Assembly (NCBI RefSeq): GCF_015074785.1
Contig: NZ_CP042464.1
Location: 2,105,001-2,169,000, forward strand
Origin: Segatella copri
GTDB taxonomy: Bacteria; Bacteroidota; Bacteroidia; Bacteroidales; Bacteroidaceae
Direction: 5' to 3'
DNA length: 64,000 bases
How positions within the stretch are numbered: the first letter of the stretch is position 1; each line of letters starts with the position of its first letter. The translations under genes and the position numbers were made by a program. Of this stretch, positions 40,430 to 50,214 are shown piece by piece. The notes under the pieces were generated by a model that was given only the letters and a program-made list of their open reading frames with translations, was not told the DNA's origin and ran no database searches.

Positions 40430-41875
40430 ATGAAGAAGTCTCTTCTTGTTGCACTATGCCTGGGGCTGGCAGCCATAACAGCTGCCGCCCAGCGCAACTA
40501 CAGCCAGGTAGACCCCATCCAACCTGTGCCAACCGCCAAGCAGGTGGCATGGCAGAAACTGGAAACCTATGCTTTTATCCATTTCGGCCTCAACACCTTC
40601 AATGATAAGGAATGGGGATACGGAAATTCGGATGTAAAGACCTTCAATCCTAAGAAACTGGATTGCGAACAATGGGCAAGAACCCTGGTTGCTGCGGGCA
40701 TGAAAGGAGTCATCATTACTGCCAAACATCACGACGGCTTCTGTCTCTGGCCTACACGCACCACAGATTACTGCATCCGCAACACACCTTATAAGAATGG
40801 TGAAGGTGATGTGGTAGGAGAACTCTCCCAAGCATGCAAGAAATACGGTTTGAAATTCGGAGTTTACCTCTCGCCTTGGGACAGACACCAGGCAAGCTAC
40901 GGTTCTCCCAACTACCTGAAGCTCTACCAGCGCCAGCTCAAGGAACTTCTGAGCAACTACGGCGAACTTTTCGAAGTATGGTTTGACGGAGCCAACGGAG
41001 GAGACGGCTGGTACGGAGGCGCCGAAGAAAGCAGAACCATCGACAGAAGGAACTACTACAATTTTCCTAGAATTTTCGAAATTGTTGACAGTTTACAACC
41101 CAATGCCACTATTTTCGGTGATGGCGGACCGGGATGCCGATGGGTAGGAAATGAAAATGGATTTGCAGGCGAGACCTGCTGGTCTACAATACCATCCAAC
41201 ACCGTCTATCCTGGCTTCAAAGACTACAAACAGTTGCAGTTTGGATGGGAAGACGGCGACCAGTGGACACCAGCTGAGTGCGATGTATCTATCCGTCCGG
41301 GATGGTTCTACCATGAGAAAGAAGACAGTAAGGTAAAAACCGTTGAAGACCTGTGCAATCTCTATTACAAGAGTGTAGGACACAACGCTACCATGTTACT
41401 CAACTTCCCGGTAGACAAGGATGGACTCATCCACCCTATCGACTCTGCAAATGCAGTAAACTTCCACAAGAAAATCCGACAAGAATTATCTGTCAATCTA
41501 CTGAAAGGCATCACACCTAAAGTAGACAGCCAGCAAGGCAAGCACATTGGCAAGAATATCACAGACGGCCAATATGATACCTTCTGGGCTTCTAAAAAGA
41601 AAAAAGATGCCTATATCGAGTTTCAACTCGGAAAACCGAAATCTATCACACGCCTCATGCTCCAGGAATACATACCTCTGGGGCAGCGCGTAAAAGCCTT
41701 CTCAATCTATTACCGACAAGGCAAAAACTGGGTAAGGCTCGACCCTAAGGAAGAGACTACCACTATCGGCTACAAGCGAATACTTCGCTTCGATAAGATT
41801 AGTACAAGTGGCATCCGCATCGTAATCGACGATGCAAAGGGATGCCCTTGTATAAACTCTGTTTCAGCATTCTAA
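40430..41875 (+). CDS. Exported alpha-L-fucosidase, GH29
   Basis: The 481-residue protein has a signal peptide (to AAAQ) and a GH29 catalytic domain: FIHFGLNTF, AKHHDGFCLWP, GVYLSPWD, and the nucleophile Asp186 in FEVWFDGANGG. Residues about 360-481 form an F5/8 type C-like beta-sandwich (ITDGQYDTFWASKKKKDAYIEFQL). It releases terminal fucose. It was originally 36 nt downstream of the ROK regulator. The IS1380 element now lies between, with no clear replacement promoter, while SusC follows 52 nt later. Confidence 0.94.
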   Translation: MKKSLLVALCLGLAAITAAAQRNYSQVDPIQPVPTAKQVAWQKLETYAFIHFGLNTFNDKEWGYGNSDVKTFNPKKLDCEQWARTLVAAGMKGVIITAKHHDGFCLWPTRTTDYCIRNTPYKNGEGDVVGELSQACKKYGLKFGVYLSPWDRHQASYGSPNYLKLYQRQLKELLSNYGELFEVWFDGANGGDGWYGGAEESRTIDRRNYYNFPRIFEIVDSLQPNATIFGDGGPGCRWVGNENGFAGETCWSTIPSNTVYPGFKDYKQLQFGWEDGDQWTPAECDVSIRPGWFYHEKEDSKVKTVEDLCNLYYKSVGHNATMLLNFPVDKDGLIHPIDSANAVNFHKKIRQELSVNLLKGITPKVDSQQGKHIGKNITDGQYDTFWASKKKKDAYIEFQLGKPKSITRLMLQEYIPLGQRVKAFSIYYRQGKNWVRLDPKEETTTIGYKRILRFDKISTSGIRIVIDDAKGCPCINSVSAF

Positions 41876-41927
41876 TAACTAGAAAGAAGTACGAAAAATT
41901 TTATAACTAACAATAAATAATAGCCCT

Positions 41928-44927
41928 ATGAACAAAAGAGCAAATTTGTATTTTGCAGCGCTTTTAGGTGCGATGTCACCTCTTTGCACTGTTTCTGCAT
42001 TGGCTGCTCAAAGCAATTCTACCATTGCTACAGCTACCCAGCAGCAAAACTCATGTACAGGTACTGTTAAAGACGCTACCGGAGAACCTATCATCGGCGC
42101 AACCATCAGAATCGAAGGTAAGACCGGTGGAACCGTAACTGACCTGGATGGTAACTTCACCCTCAGCAACATCGAAAAGGGTGCCAAACTTATCATCACT
42201 TATGTGGGTTACAAATCACAGACCCTCACATGGAGCGGTAGTCCGCTCAACATCACTTTGCAGGATGATGCCAACATGCTTGAAGAGACCGTAGTCATCG
42301 GTTACGGTACAGTAAAGAAGGCTGACTTGGCAGGTTCTGTGGCAGTTTTGGACAGCAAGAATTTCAAGGACCAGCCTGTTGCACGTGTTGAGGATGCCCT
42401 CAACGGACGTATGTCTGGTGTGCAGGTAATGTCAAGCGGTGTTCCTGGTGGAGCCATGAAGATTCGTGTACGTGGTACCAGTTCCGTAAACAAGAGCAAC
42501 GACCCTCTCTACGTAGTAGATGGTATCGTTCGCGAGACAGGTCTTGAGGGTATCAGCCCTGAAGATATCCAGAGCATCCAGGTATTGAAGGACGCTTCTT
42601 CTACAGCCATCTATGGTGCCCGCGGTGCCAATGGTGTAGTTATGGTACAGACCAAGAGCGGTAAGGCTGGTGCTACACAGGTAACATTCGATGCAAGTTT
42701 CGGTATCTCTAACGCTTACCACATTCCTGAGGTAATGGGAACCAAAGAATATGCACAGGCTTTGATTGATTACAAGGGTGTATCTCAGGGTGCTATGCAG
42801 GATTATCTTGACGGCACCAAGCCAGGTATCGACTGGATGGACGAACTGCTCCGTACAGGTATCACTCAGAACTATAAGGTAGCAGTTTCTCAGGGTAATG
42901 ATAAAACTCAGACTTACTTCTCTGCCAACTATATGGACCAGAAGGGTGTTATCACAGATACCAGCTCTAAGCGATACGCTATCAAGGCTAACATGCACAA
43001 CAAGATATTCGACTGGTTGGAAATGACCACCGATATCAACCTCGCTCAGACCGACAACTCAGGTGCTGATTTTCTTCAGAACCAATCTAACCCTATTTGG
43101 GTAGGTTTGAACTACTCTCCTACCATGGAGATGATGGATGCAAATGGCAATTATATTAAAGATACCAACAACAATATCCAGAACAACCCTTATGGTATTC
43201 TCCATGGTGGTGAATACGACCGTAAGCGCACGATGGTAACTGGTCACGTTGACTTGAAGTTCAACCTTCTCAAGGGCCTGACATTCACCACAACCAATGG
43301 TATCGACTATAATGATTACAAGTGGTACAATTTCACATCAAGCAAGGTGAATACCTCTGGTAACTCAATGGGCAACAACGATGCAACAGTTACCGCTTTG
43401 CAGTCAACCAACAACTTGACCTATAACAACAAGTGGGGTGAGCACTCTTTGACCGCAACAGGTGTATGGGAAGTTACCTCTAATGAGGTTCGCCGTATGG
43501 GTATGACTGGTACAGGTATTATCCACGAACAGGTGGGCTACTGGAACGTAGCAGATGCTACATCTAAGACTCCTACCAACGGCTATAGCAAGTGGACCAT
43601 GCTCTCTGGTGTAGCTCGCGTAATGTACAACTATGCCGACCGCTACATGTTGACAGGTACTCTCCGTGCCGATGGTTCCAGCCGTTTCACCAACAAGAAG
43701 TGGGGTTACTTCCCATCTATCGCAGGTGCTTGGACTGTTTCTAATGAAAAGTTCTGGGAGCCTATTAAGAATGCTGTAGAATACATGAAGATCCGTGCCA
43801 GCTATGGTGTCATCGGTAATCAGGACATCAATCCTTATTCTACCCTTGGATTGTTGAAAACTACAGATTTCTCATATGGTACAAACCTATCTTACACAGG
43901 TTACTGGGCAAATGGTCTTGCTACACCAGACTTGACATGGGAGAAAGTACACCAGTTCGACCTCGGTGTTGACTTCGGTTTCTTCGGCAACCGTTTGAAC
44001 GTTAGCTTCGACTACTTCAACAAGACTACCAAGGATGCTCTCTTAGAGACATCATCTCCAGGTTACATAGGCGGTACCACATATTGGGTAAACGCAGGTG
44101 AAGTAAACAACAAGGGTATTGAGGCAACCATCAATGGTCAGATTATTCAGACTAAGGATTGGACATGGTCAACAACTCTGAATGTCAGCTACCTGAAGAA
44201 CAAGGTAACCAAGATGACAGCTTCAGATCCTATTATTTACGGTCAGACTCCTTCTCCTGGTACTGTTGACCCATGTACTATCATCAAGGAAGGTGAGGCT
44301 ATCGGTACATTCTACGGCTTCAAGTGGGCTGGTGTAGAAAAGAATGACAAGGGAGAATATGTTGATATGTATTACACTGCAGACGGCAACAAGACAGCAG
44401 ATCCAGACGCTTCTAAGGATCGCTTCATATTAGGTCATTCAAATCCAGACGTTACATTAGGCTGGAACAACACCATAACCTATAAGAACTGGGACTTCAA
44501 CGTATTCTGCAATGCAGCCTTCGGTGCTAAGCGATTGAATATGGTACGTTTTGCAATGAACTCAATGGTTGGTGCTTCTATGTTCGTAACTGATAAGGAT
44601 TACTTCAGTAATATAGGTATCACCATGCCAACTCCAGGTGCTGAAAACAAGACCTATGGTAACTCAGACAAGTGGCTCGAGAATGCAGACTACTTCCGCT
44701 GCGAGAATATCAGTGTTGCTTACACATTCCCACGTAGCGTAACCAAGTTGGCAGACATTCGTCTCTCACTCTCAGCTCAGAACCTCTTCACCATCACAGG
44801 CTATAAGGGTATTGACCCAGCAGGTGCTTCATTCGGCGAAAAGAATATAGACCGTGATAATGGTTTGGATATGGGTGCTTATCCTAATCCTCGTACCATC
44901 ACAATGGGTGTTCGTGTAACCTTCTAA
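41928..44927 (+). CDS. SusC/RagA-family TonB-dependent outer-membrane transporter
   Basis: The 999-residue protein has a signal peptide and an N-terminal carboxypeptidase-regulatory-like domain (CTGTVKDATGEPIIGATIRI). A TonB-box-like stretch (EETVVIGYGT) and plug domain (VEDALNGRMSGVQV..DDVYVVDG-type motif, here DPLYVVDGIV) follow, then a 22-strand barrel region. It imports oligosaccharides captured by the SusD partner, whose gene begins 28 nt downstream. The length is normal and the reading frame intact. Confidence 0.96.
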   Translation: MNKRANLYFAALLGAMSPLCTVSALAAQSNSTIATATQQQNSCTGTVKDATGEPIIGATIRIEGKTGGTVTDLDGNFTLSNIEKGAKLIITYVGYKSQTLTWSGSPLNITLQDDANMLEETVVIGYGTVKKADLAGSVAVLDSKNFKDQPVARVEDALNGRMSGVQVMSSGVPGGAMKIRVRGTSSVNKSNDPLYVVDGIVRETGLEGISPEDIQSIQVLKDASSTAIYGARGANGVVMVQTKSGKAGATQVTFDASFGISNAYHIPEVMGTKEYAQALIDYKGVSQGAMQDYLDGTKPGIDWMDELLRTGITQNYKVAVSQGNDKTQTYFSANYMDQKGVITDTSSKRYAIKANMHNKIFDWLEMTTDINLAQTDNSGADFLQNQSNPIWVGLNYSPTMEMMDANGNYIKDTNNNIQNNPYGILHGGEYDRKRTMVTGHVDLKFNLLKGLTFTTTNGIDYNDYKWYNFTSSKVNTSGNSMGNNDATVTALQSTNNLTYNNKWGEHSLTATGVWEVTSNEVRRMGMTGTGIIHEQVGYWNVADATSKTPTNGYSKWTMLSGVARVMYNYADRYMLTGTLRADGSSRFTNKKWGYFPSIAGAWTVSNEKFWEPIKNAVEYMKIRASYGVIGNQDINPYSTLGLLKTTDFSYGTNLSYTGYWANGLATPDLTWEKVHQFDLGVDFGFFGNRLNVSFDYFNKTTKDALLETSSPGYIGGTTYWVNAGEVNNKGIEATINGQIIQTKDWTWSTTLNVSYLKNKVTKMTASDPIIYGQTPSPGTVDPCTIIKEGEAIGTFYGFKWAGVEKNDKGEYVDMYYTADGNKTADPDASKDRFILGHSNPDVTLGWNNTITYKNWDFNVFCNAAFGAKRLNMVRFAMNSMVGASMFVTDKDYFSNIGITMPTPGAENKTYGNSDKWLENADYFRCENISVAYTFPRSVTKLADIRLSLSAQNLFTITGYKGIDPAGASFGEKNIDRDNGLDMGAYPNPRTITMGVRVTF

Positions 44928-44955
44928 TTTCAACAATCTAAAAACTGTAATAATT

Positions 44956-46782
44956 ATGAAAACTAAGAAATTATTATACATTGGTTGTCTCATGGCAGCA
45001 TCCTTGGTTACTTTCTCGTCTTGTGGCGATTTCTTGGATGAGGATCCTAAGGGACAGTTAACCCCAGAGAAGTTCTTCCTTACAGAAGATGACCTTACTG
45101 CAAGTGTTAACGCTTTGTACGAAAGAATCAACCAGACACAGAGCTGGACCAACCCTATGTACCCACAGTGGCAGGGTGATGATATCACAGCCAACCCTGG
45201 TTCAAACAAGCAGGCTTGTGCGGCTCTTGATGCTTTTGCATCTGAGGGTGCCAACAAGGGTGTAACAGATGCATGGAATCTGCATTATTCTGTGATCAAG
45301 GCTGCTAACCTGATTGTAAATGGAGCAGGAAATGTGAATGGCTCACAGGAAAAGAAGAACGTAGCCTTTGGTAATGCACACTATTGGCGTGCATATTCTT
45401 ACTTCTATCTGGTACGTGTATTCGGTAAAATACCTATCATCACAAATACAGACATTAACCAGTTGGATGCTCAGCCTGCAGAAATTGCAGAAGTTTACGA
45501 AATGATCGTTAAGGACTTGAAGGATGCCATCAACGAACTTCCTACCAAGTACGATTATGAGCCAGCTCGCTTGTTTGATGTAGATGTTTGGGTTACCAAG
45601 CAGGCTGCACAGTCAACATTGGCTGCAGTTTATATGTCTATGGCAGGCTACCCTCTCAATAAGGGCACAGAATACTACAAGCTCGCTGCAGAGCAGGCAA
45701 AAGATGTCATTGACAACAACCATACTTATGGCTTCATCTTGAACCCAGACTGGAAGGATGTTTACTCTATGGGTAACAACTACAACAAGGAGACCTTACT
45801 CGGTATCAACAATGATGCCAAGGGTTGGTGGGATCATGACTCACAGCTTTCTTCTTGCTGCCGTTTCGAAAGCCTCGGTGATGGTGGCTGGGGTGACGCC
45901 TGGGGTGAGATTGCTTTCTGGAAGAGATATCCAGAAGGACCTCGTAAGAATGCCATCTACGCAAAAAGAATTACATTCCAGGATGGTACTGTAATCACTG
46001 CAGATTGTAATTGGTGGGATATTCCTACTGAAGATCTTTGGGTTCCTATTACAATGAAGACTGATGCTAAAGAACTCGAGAAGCAGATTAAGGGTCTGGA
46101 TGAAAAAATCGAAAAAGAGAAGGATAGTGAAAAGAAGACCGTCAGAAAAGTTAACGGAAAATACGAAAAGCTCTTGTTTGAGAAGGGTAAGAAGTGTGTC
46201 AAAGAATATCACCCAATGTTCACTATCTTCACTGTAAACTGTGATGAGAAAGGTGGTATGCTCAGACAACCATACGATTGTATGAAACCTAACTATAGTG
46301 GTATGGTTAATGACCGCCGTCATAACCTCATCCGCTATTCTGAGGTGCTCCTCTGGTATGCTGAGAGTGCTGCCCGTGCAGGCCTCTCTGACTTGACAGA
46401 AGCTAAGAAATGCTTGAAGCTGGTTCGCAGCCGTGCCGTAACAGATGTTGAAAATGTGACACTTGGCGACGGAACTACCGTAAAGATCGACAACATGAGC
46501 GCTGCCCAGCTTGCTGAGGCTTGCTACATCGAACACGGATGGGAAGTTGCAGGTAACTGGGTATCTATGGTTACCCGCCGTTCAGATGAGCTCCGTATGG
46601 ACGAGCTCAAGAAGAACTTCGAGTATCGCGTTACCAATGCTCCTGTAGTTATCTCTAAGAAGGGTGACAAGGAATATACCGCTCAGGAAAGCGTTACAGT
46701 TACTGGTCCTTGGTCAGAGGATAGAATTTACTGTCCATATCCAACAACCGATGGTGAGAAGAACCCAAACTTGAAGAAATAA
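44956..46782 (+). CDS. SusD/RagB-family glycan-binding lipoprotein
   Basis: The 608-residue protein has a lipobox (FSSC, Cys23) and the SusD start CGDFLDEDPKGQLTPEKFF. The TPR-like helices include NAHYWRAYSYFYLVRVFGKIP, and the C-terminal region has the RYSEVLLWYAESAARAG motif. It is the surface lid of the SusC transporter. A lysine/glutamate-rich insertion (about 375-410, LEKQIKGLDEKIEKEKDSEK) is not typical and may form a coiled loop. It is followed by a terminator. Confidence 0.95.
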   Translation: MKTKKLLYIGCLMAASLVTFSSCGDFLDEDPKGQLTPEKFFLTEDDLTASVNALYERINQTQSWTNPMYPQWQGDDITANPGSNKQACAALDAFASEGANKGVTDAWNLHYSVIKAANLIVNGAGNVNGSQEKKNVAFGNAHYWRAYSYFYLVRVFGKIPIITNTDINQLDAQPAEIAEVYEMIVKDLKDAINELPTKYDYEPARLFDVDVWVTKQAAQSTLAAVYMSMAGYPLNKGTEYYKLAAEQAKDVIDNNHTYGFILNPDWKDVYSMGNNYNKETLLGINNDAKGWWDHDSQLSSCCRFESLGDGGWGDAWGEIAFWKRYPEGPRKNAIYAKRITFQDGTVITADCNWWDIPTEDLWVPITMKTDAKELEKQIKGLDEKIEKEKDSEKKTVRKVNGKYEKLLFEKGKKCVKEYHPMFTIFTVNCDEKGGMLRQPYDCMKPNYSGMVNDRRHNLIRYSEVLLWYAESAARAGLSDLTEAKKCLKLVRSRAVTDVENVTLGDGTTVKIDNMSAAQLAEACYIEHGWEVAGNWVSMVTRRSDELRMDELKKNFEYRVTNAPVVISKKGDKEYTAQESVTVTGPWSEDRIYCPYPTTDGEKNPNLKK

Positions 46783-46861
46783 ACTTTTTAAGTAATCAAT
46801 TCATAAGCTAGTCACATGACTTGTCTACTTTTCAGGTAGTATGACTCATGTTAAAACATCA

Positions 46862-46897
46862 AGAGGGAATGCCAAGTGAGTTGGCATCCCTCTTTTT
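46862..46897 (+). terminator. Terminator after susD-like gene
   Basis: AGAGGGA-TGCCAA (46862-46875) pairs with TTGGCA-TCCCTCT (46881-46893), followed by TTTTTG. It probably attenuates rather than fully separates SusCD from the sulfatase genes, because no clear promoter lies between (only a weak TACTTTTC near 46829). Confidence 0.85.
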
Positions 46898-46924
46898 GTT
46901 GTTTTGATAAATATTTTAAACATT

Positions 46925-48613
46925 ATGGCTAATAATTATCTATCTTTCAACCGATCTTTGCTGGCGATGGCTGCCCTTCAAGCCTTGCCGCTATCTCTCT
47001 TCGCCCAGAATACAGGCGAAAAACCAAACATCCTGTATATCATGTGCGATGACCACGCCATACAGGCTATCAGCGCCTACGGCAGTGCCATCTCCCAACT
47101 GGCGCCTACCCCAAATATCGACCGACTTGCAGAAAGGGGAATGAAATTCAACGAGGCTTTCGTTGAAAACTCGCTTTCTACACCAAGCCGTGCCTGCCTG
47201 ATGACCGGCCTCTACAGTCATCAGAACGGACAGCGCATGCTGGCAGAGGGCATCGATTCCACCAAAACCTTCTTCTCTGAAATGCTGCAGAAGGCAGGCT
47301 ATGAGACGGCAGTAGTGGGAAAATGGCACATGTCATGCCGCCCTAAAGGTTTCGATTTCTATCACATCCTCAACGACCAGGGACAATATTACAACCCAAC
47401 CTTCGCATCAACAGACCATTACGGAGAATACAAGCAGGAAATGGGATATGCCACCGACCTCATCACAGACCATGCCATCGAATACCTCGACCAAAGAGAC
47501 AGAAACAAGCCATTCTGTCTGCTGGTTCATCATAAGGCACCCCACCGTCTGTGGATGCCTAGCACCAAGTATGTTGGGAAATACGGCAAAATAAACTTCC
47601 CGCTACCTGAAACCTTCTGGGACGACTATGCGACCCGAGGCTCGGCTGCATCCACCCAGAAGATGACTATCGGTGAATATATGGAAATGGTACGCGACCT
47701 GAAAGTGCCCGAAATGTACGACCCTTCCACACCGGAAGGCAGAGACTCGTATGCCGGACTCATGGGGGAGATGAACCGCATGACACCGCAGCAGCGCGAG
47801 GCTATTGATGCCTATTACATGCCGAGAAACAGAGAATTCCTGAGCAAGAACCTCACGGGTAAGGAACTGGTAGAATGGAAATACCAGAACTATATCCGCG
47901 ACTATATGGCAGTGATTGCTTCGGTGGATGAGAGTGTAGGCCGACTTCTGACTTATCTCGATGAGCATCATCTCACGGATAATACCATCATCGTATACAC
48001 CTCCGACCAGGGATTCTACATGGGCGAACACGGCTGGTTTGACAAGCGTTTCATGTATGAGGAATCATTCCATACACCGCTCATCATCAGCTATCCTAAG
48101 CATATCCAGCCTAAGAGCGAGTGCAACCAGATGGTACAGAACATCGACTTTGCTCCTACCTTCCTCGACCTGGCGGGCTTGAAGAAGCCTGCCTATATGC
48201 CGGGCACTTCGCTCCAACCATTGTTTGCCGGACAGCCTGTAAGAAAATGGCGTAAGAGTCTGTATTACCATTATTATGACTACCCTAATTATCATCTGGT
48301 ACGCAAGCACGATGGTGTGAGAACCGAGCGCTACAAACTGATTCATTTCTACGGCAAGGGTGGCGAAAGAGCCGTTCCAGAAAACAAGTATCAGTGCCAA
48401 CCGGGAACTTCAGAAAACTGGTGTTTCGAATATCTCAAATCCATCAACTACATCACCAATGATGCCGATATTGACTACTACGAGTTGTATGATATCCAGG
48501 TTGATCCGAACGAGCTGCACAACCTCTACGGCAAGCCTGGCATGCAGAAGGTAGAAAAGGAAATGAAGAAACTCCTCGCTACCTATCGCAGAAATCTGAA
48601 GGTAGATGAGTAA
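46925..48613 (+). CDS. Exported sulfatase, serine type (S1 family)
   Basis: Start ATG 46925 (MANNYLSFNRSLL) is preferred over a TTG seven codons earlier. The 562-residue product has a signal peptide ending LFAQ, metal ligands Asp42-Asp43 (MCDDH) and the modification motif Ser85-Thr-Pro-Ser-Arg89 (SLSTPSRACLMTG). Ser rather than Cys means formylglycine is made from serine by an anaerobic maturase, encoded two genes downstream. The C-terminal half has YTSDQGFYMGEHGWFDKR. It resembles sulfatases acting on sulfated GlcNAc or Gal. The subfamily is not certain. Confidence 0.93.
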   Translation: MANNYLSFNRSLLAMAALQALPLSLFAQNTGEKPNILYIMCDDHAIQAISAYGSAISQLAPTPNIDRLAERGMKFNEAFVENSLSTPSRACLMTGLYSHQNGQRMLAEGIDSTKTFFSEMLQKAGYETAVVGKWHMSCRPKGFDFYHILNDQGQYYNPTFASTDHYGEYKQEMGYATDLITDHAIEYLDQRDRNKPFCLLVHHKAPHRLWMPSTKYVGKYGKINFPLPETFWDDYATRGSAASTQKMTIGEYMEMVRDLKVPEMYDPSTPEGRDSYAGLMGEMNRMTPQQREAIDAYYMPRNREFLSKNLTGKELVEWKYQNYIRDYMAVIASVDESVGRLLTYLDEHHLTDNTIIVYTSDQGFYMGEHGWFDKRFMYEESFHTPLIISYPKHIQPKSECNQMVQNIDFAPTFLDLAGLKKPAYMPGTSLQPLFAGQPVRKWRKSLYYHYYDYPNYHLVRKHDGVRTERYKLIHFYGKGGERAVPENKYQCQPGTSENWCFEYLKSINYITNDADIDYYELYDIQVDPNELHNLYGKPGMQKVEKEMKKLLATYRRNLKVDE

Positions 48614-48638
48614 AGGAACCGAACAAAATAATATTGAT

Positions 48639-50162
48639 ATGAACAAGACAATATGGCTTACAGGGGTAGGTTTGGCGTGTCTTCCTACCCTGCTCTGTGC
48701 AAAACAGAACACCCCGCCCAACATTCTCTTCATACTGTGTGACGACATGGGATATGGCGATCTGGCTTGTTACGGCCAACCTTATATCCACACGCCTAAT
48801 ATAGACCGGATGGCACAGGAGGGAATGAGATTCACCCAGGCTTATGCCGGTTCTCCCGTCTCGGCTCCGTCGAGAGCTACCCTCATGACGGGTCAGCATA
48901 CGGGACATACACATGTGCGTGGAAACAAGGAATACTGGAGAGGTGTGCCAATGGTAAAATATGGCAACAACGAGGAGTATTCTGTCGTAGGACAGGAACC
49001 TTACGACCCGCAGCATAAGATTCTGCCCGAAATCATGAAGGACAAAGGATACAGAACCGGTGTATTCGGGAAATGGGCTGGCGGATATGAGGGTTCGGTT
49101 TCTACTCCCGACAAGCGTGGCGTGGACGAATTCTATGGCTATATCTGCCAGTTTCAGGCTCATCTCTATTATCCTAACTTCCTGAACCGCTACAGTCGTG
49201 CAATGGGAGATACAGCGGTGGTAAGAGAGGTAATGGAACAGAACATCCAGCATCCGATGTTCGGCAAGGATTATTTCAAGCGCAAACAGTATTCTGCCCG
49301 CATCATCCACGACAAGGCACTGGAATGGATAGACAGACAGGATAAGGAACATCCTTTCGTAGGATTCCTTACCTATACCCTGCCGCATGCCGAACTTGCC
49401 CAGCCGGAAGACTCTATTCTAGAGAATTACCAGAAACAGTTCTTTACCGATAAAACCTGGGGCGGATGGGAAGATTCGAGATACAACGCTGCGATTCATA
49501 CCCACGCACAGTTTGCCGGAATGATTACCCGACTAGACCAGTATGTGGGCGAAATCTTCGCCAAGCTGAAGGAGAAGGGACTCGACAGGAACACCATTGT
49601 CATCTTTACTTCAGATAACGGACCACATGAAGAAGGTGGTGCCGACCCGGAGTTCTTCGGTCGTGACGGTAAGTTGAAAGGTCTGAAACGCCAGTGCTAC
49701 GAAGGCGGCATCCGCATACCGTTTATCGCCTGGTGGCCTGAGCATATCAAGGCAGGAGCGGTGAACGATACCCAGTTTGCCTTTTACGACCTGCTGCCTA
49801 CTTTCTGCGATTTGGCTGGCATCAGAAACTTTGCCAAGCGTTATACCAACAGAAAGTTGGCTGGTGATGGTTTCGACGGAATCTCTATCGCTCCTACCCT
49901 TCTGGGCAAGGATGCAGAGCAGAAACATCACGATTACCTGTACTGGGAATTTCACGAAACCGACCAGATTGGCGTGAGAAAGGGCGACTGGAAACTGGTG
50001 GTAGTAAAAGGCGAGCCGCGGCTCTATAATCTGGCTTCCGATATCCACGAAGACCATAATGTGGCGGCAGAACATCCTAAGATTCTTACCGAACTCCTGG
50101 CTGCCATCAGAAAGGAGCATCGAGACAGCAAGGATTTCGAAATTACGCTGCCTAAGTTCTGA
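48639..50162 (+). CDS. Exported sulfatase, serine type (S1 family), second copy
   Basis: ATG 48639 (MNKTIWLTGVG) gives a signal peptide. An upstream in-frame ATG at 48606 overlaps the previous stop and adds eleven unlikely residues. The 507-residue product has CDDMGYGDLACYG (metal ligands Asp35-Asp36), the motif Ser75-Ala-Pro-Ser-Arg79 and FTSDNGPHEEGGADPEFF. It is distant from the first sulfatase, so a different sulfate position or sugar is likely. It starts 25 nt after the first sulfatase and 52 nt before the maturase gene, supporting a common transcript. Confidence 0.93.
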   Translation: MNKTIWLTGVGLACLPTLLCAKQNTPPNILFILCDDMGYGDLACYGQPYIHTPNIDRMAQEGMRFTQAYAGSPVSAPSRATLMTGQHTGHTHVRGNKEYWRGVPMVKYGNNEEYSVVGQEPYDPQHKILPEIMKDKGYRTGVFGKWAGGYEGSVSTPDKRGVDEFYGYICQFQAHLYYPNFLNRYSRAMGDTAVVREVMEQNIQHPMFGKDYFKRKQYSARIIHDKALEWIDRQDKEHPFVGFLTYTLPHAELAQPEDSILENYQKQFFTDKTWGGWEDSRYNAAIHTHAQFAGMITRLDQYVGEIFAKLKEKGLDRNTIVIFTSDNGPHEEGGADPEFFGRDGKLKGLKRQCYEGGIRIPFIAWWPEHIKAGAVNDTQFAFYDLLPTFCDLAGIRNFAKRYTNRKLAGDGFDGISIAPTLLGKDAEQKHHDYLYWEFHETDQIGVRKGDWKLVVVKGEPRLYNLASDIHEDHNVAAEHPKILTELLAAIRKEHRDSKDFEITLPKF

Positions 50163-50214
50163 TTTTATCTCCCGGTTACAGAGAGATAGAGATTACAACT
50201 AGATTCAAGAAAAA

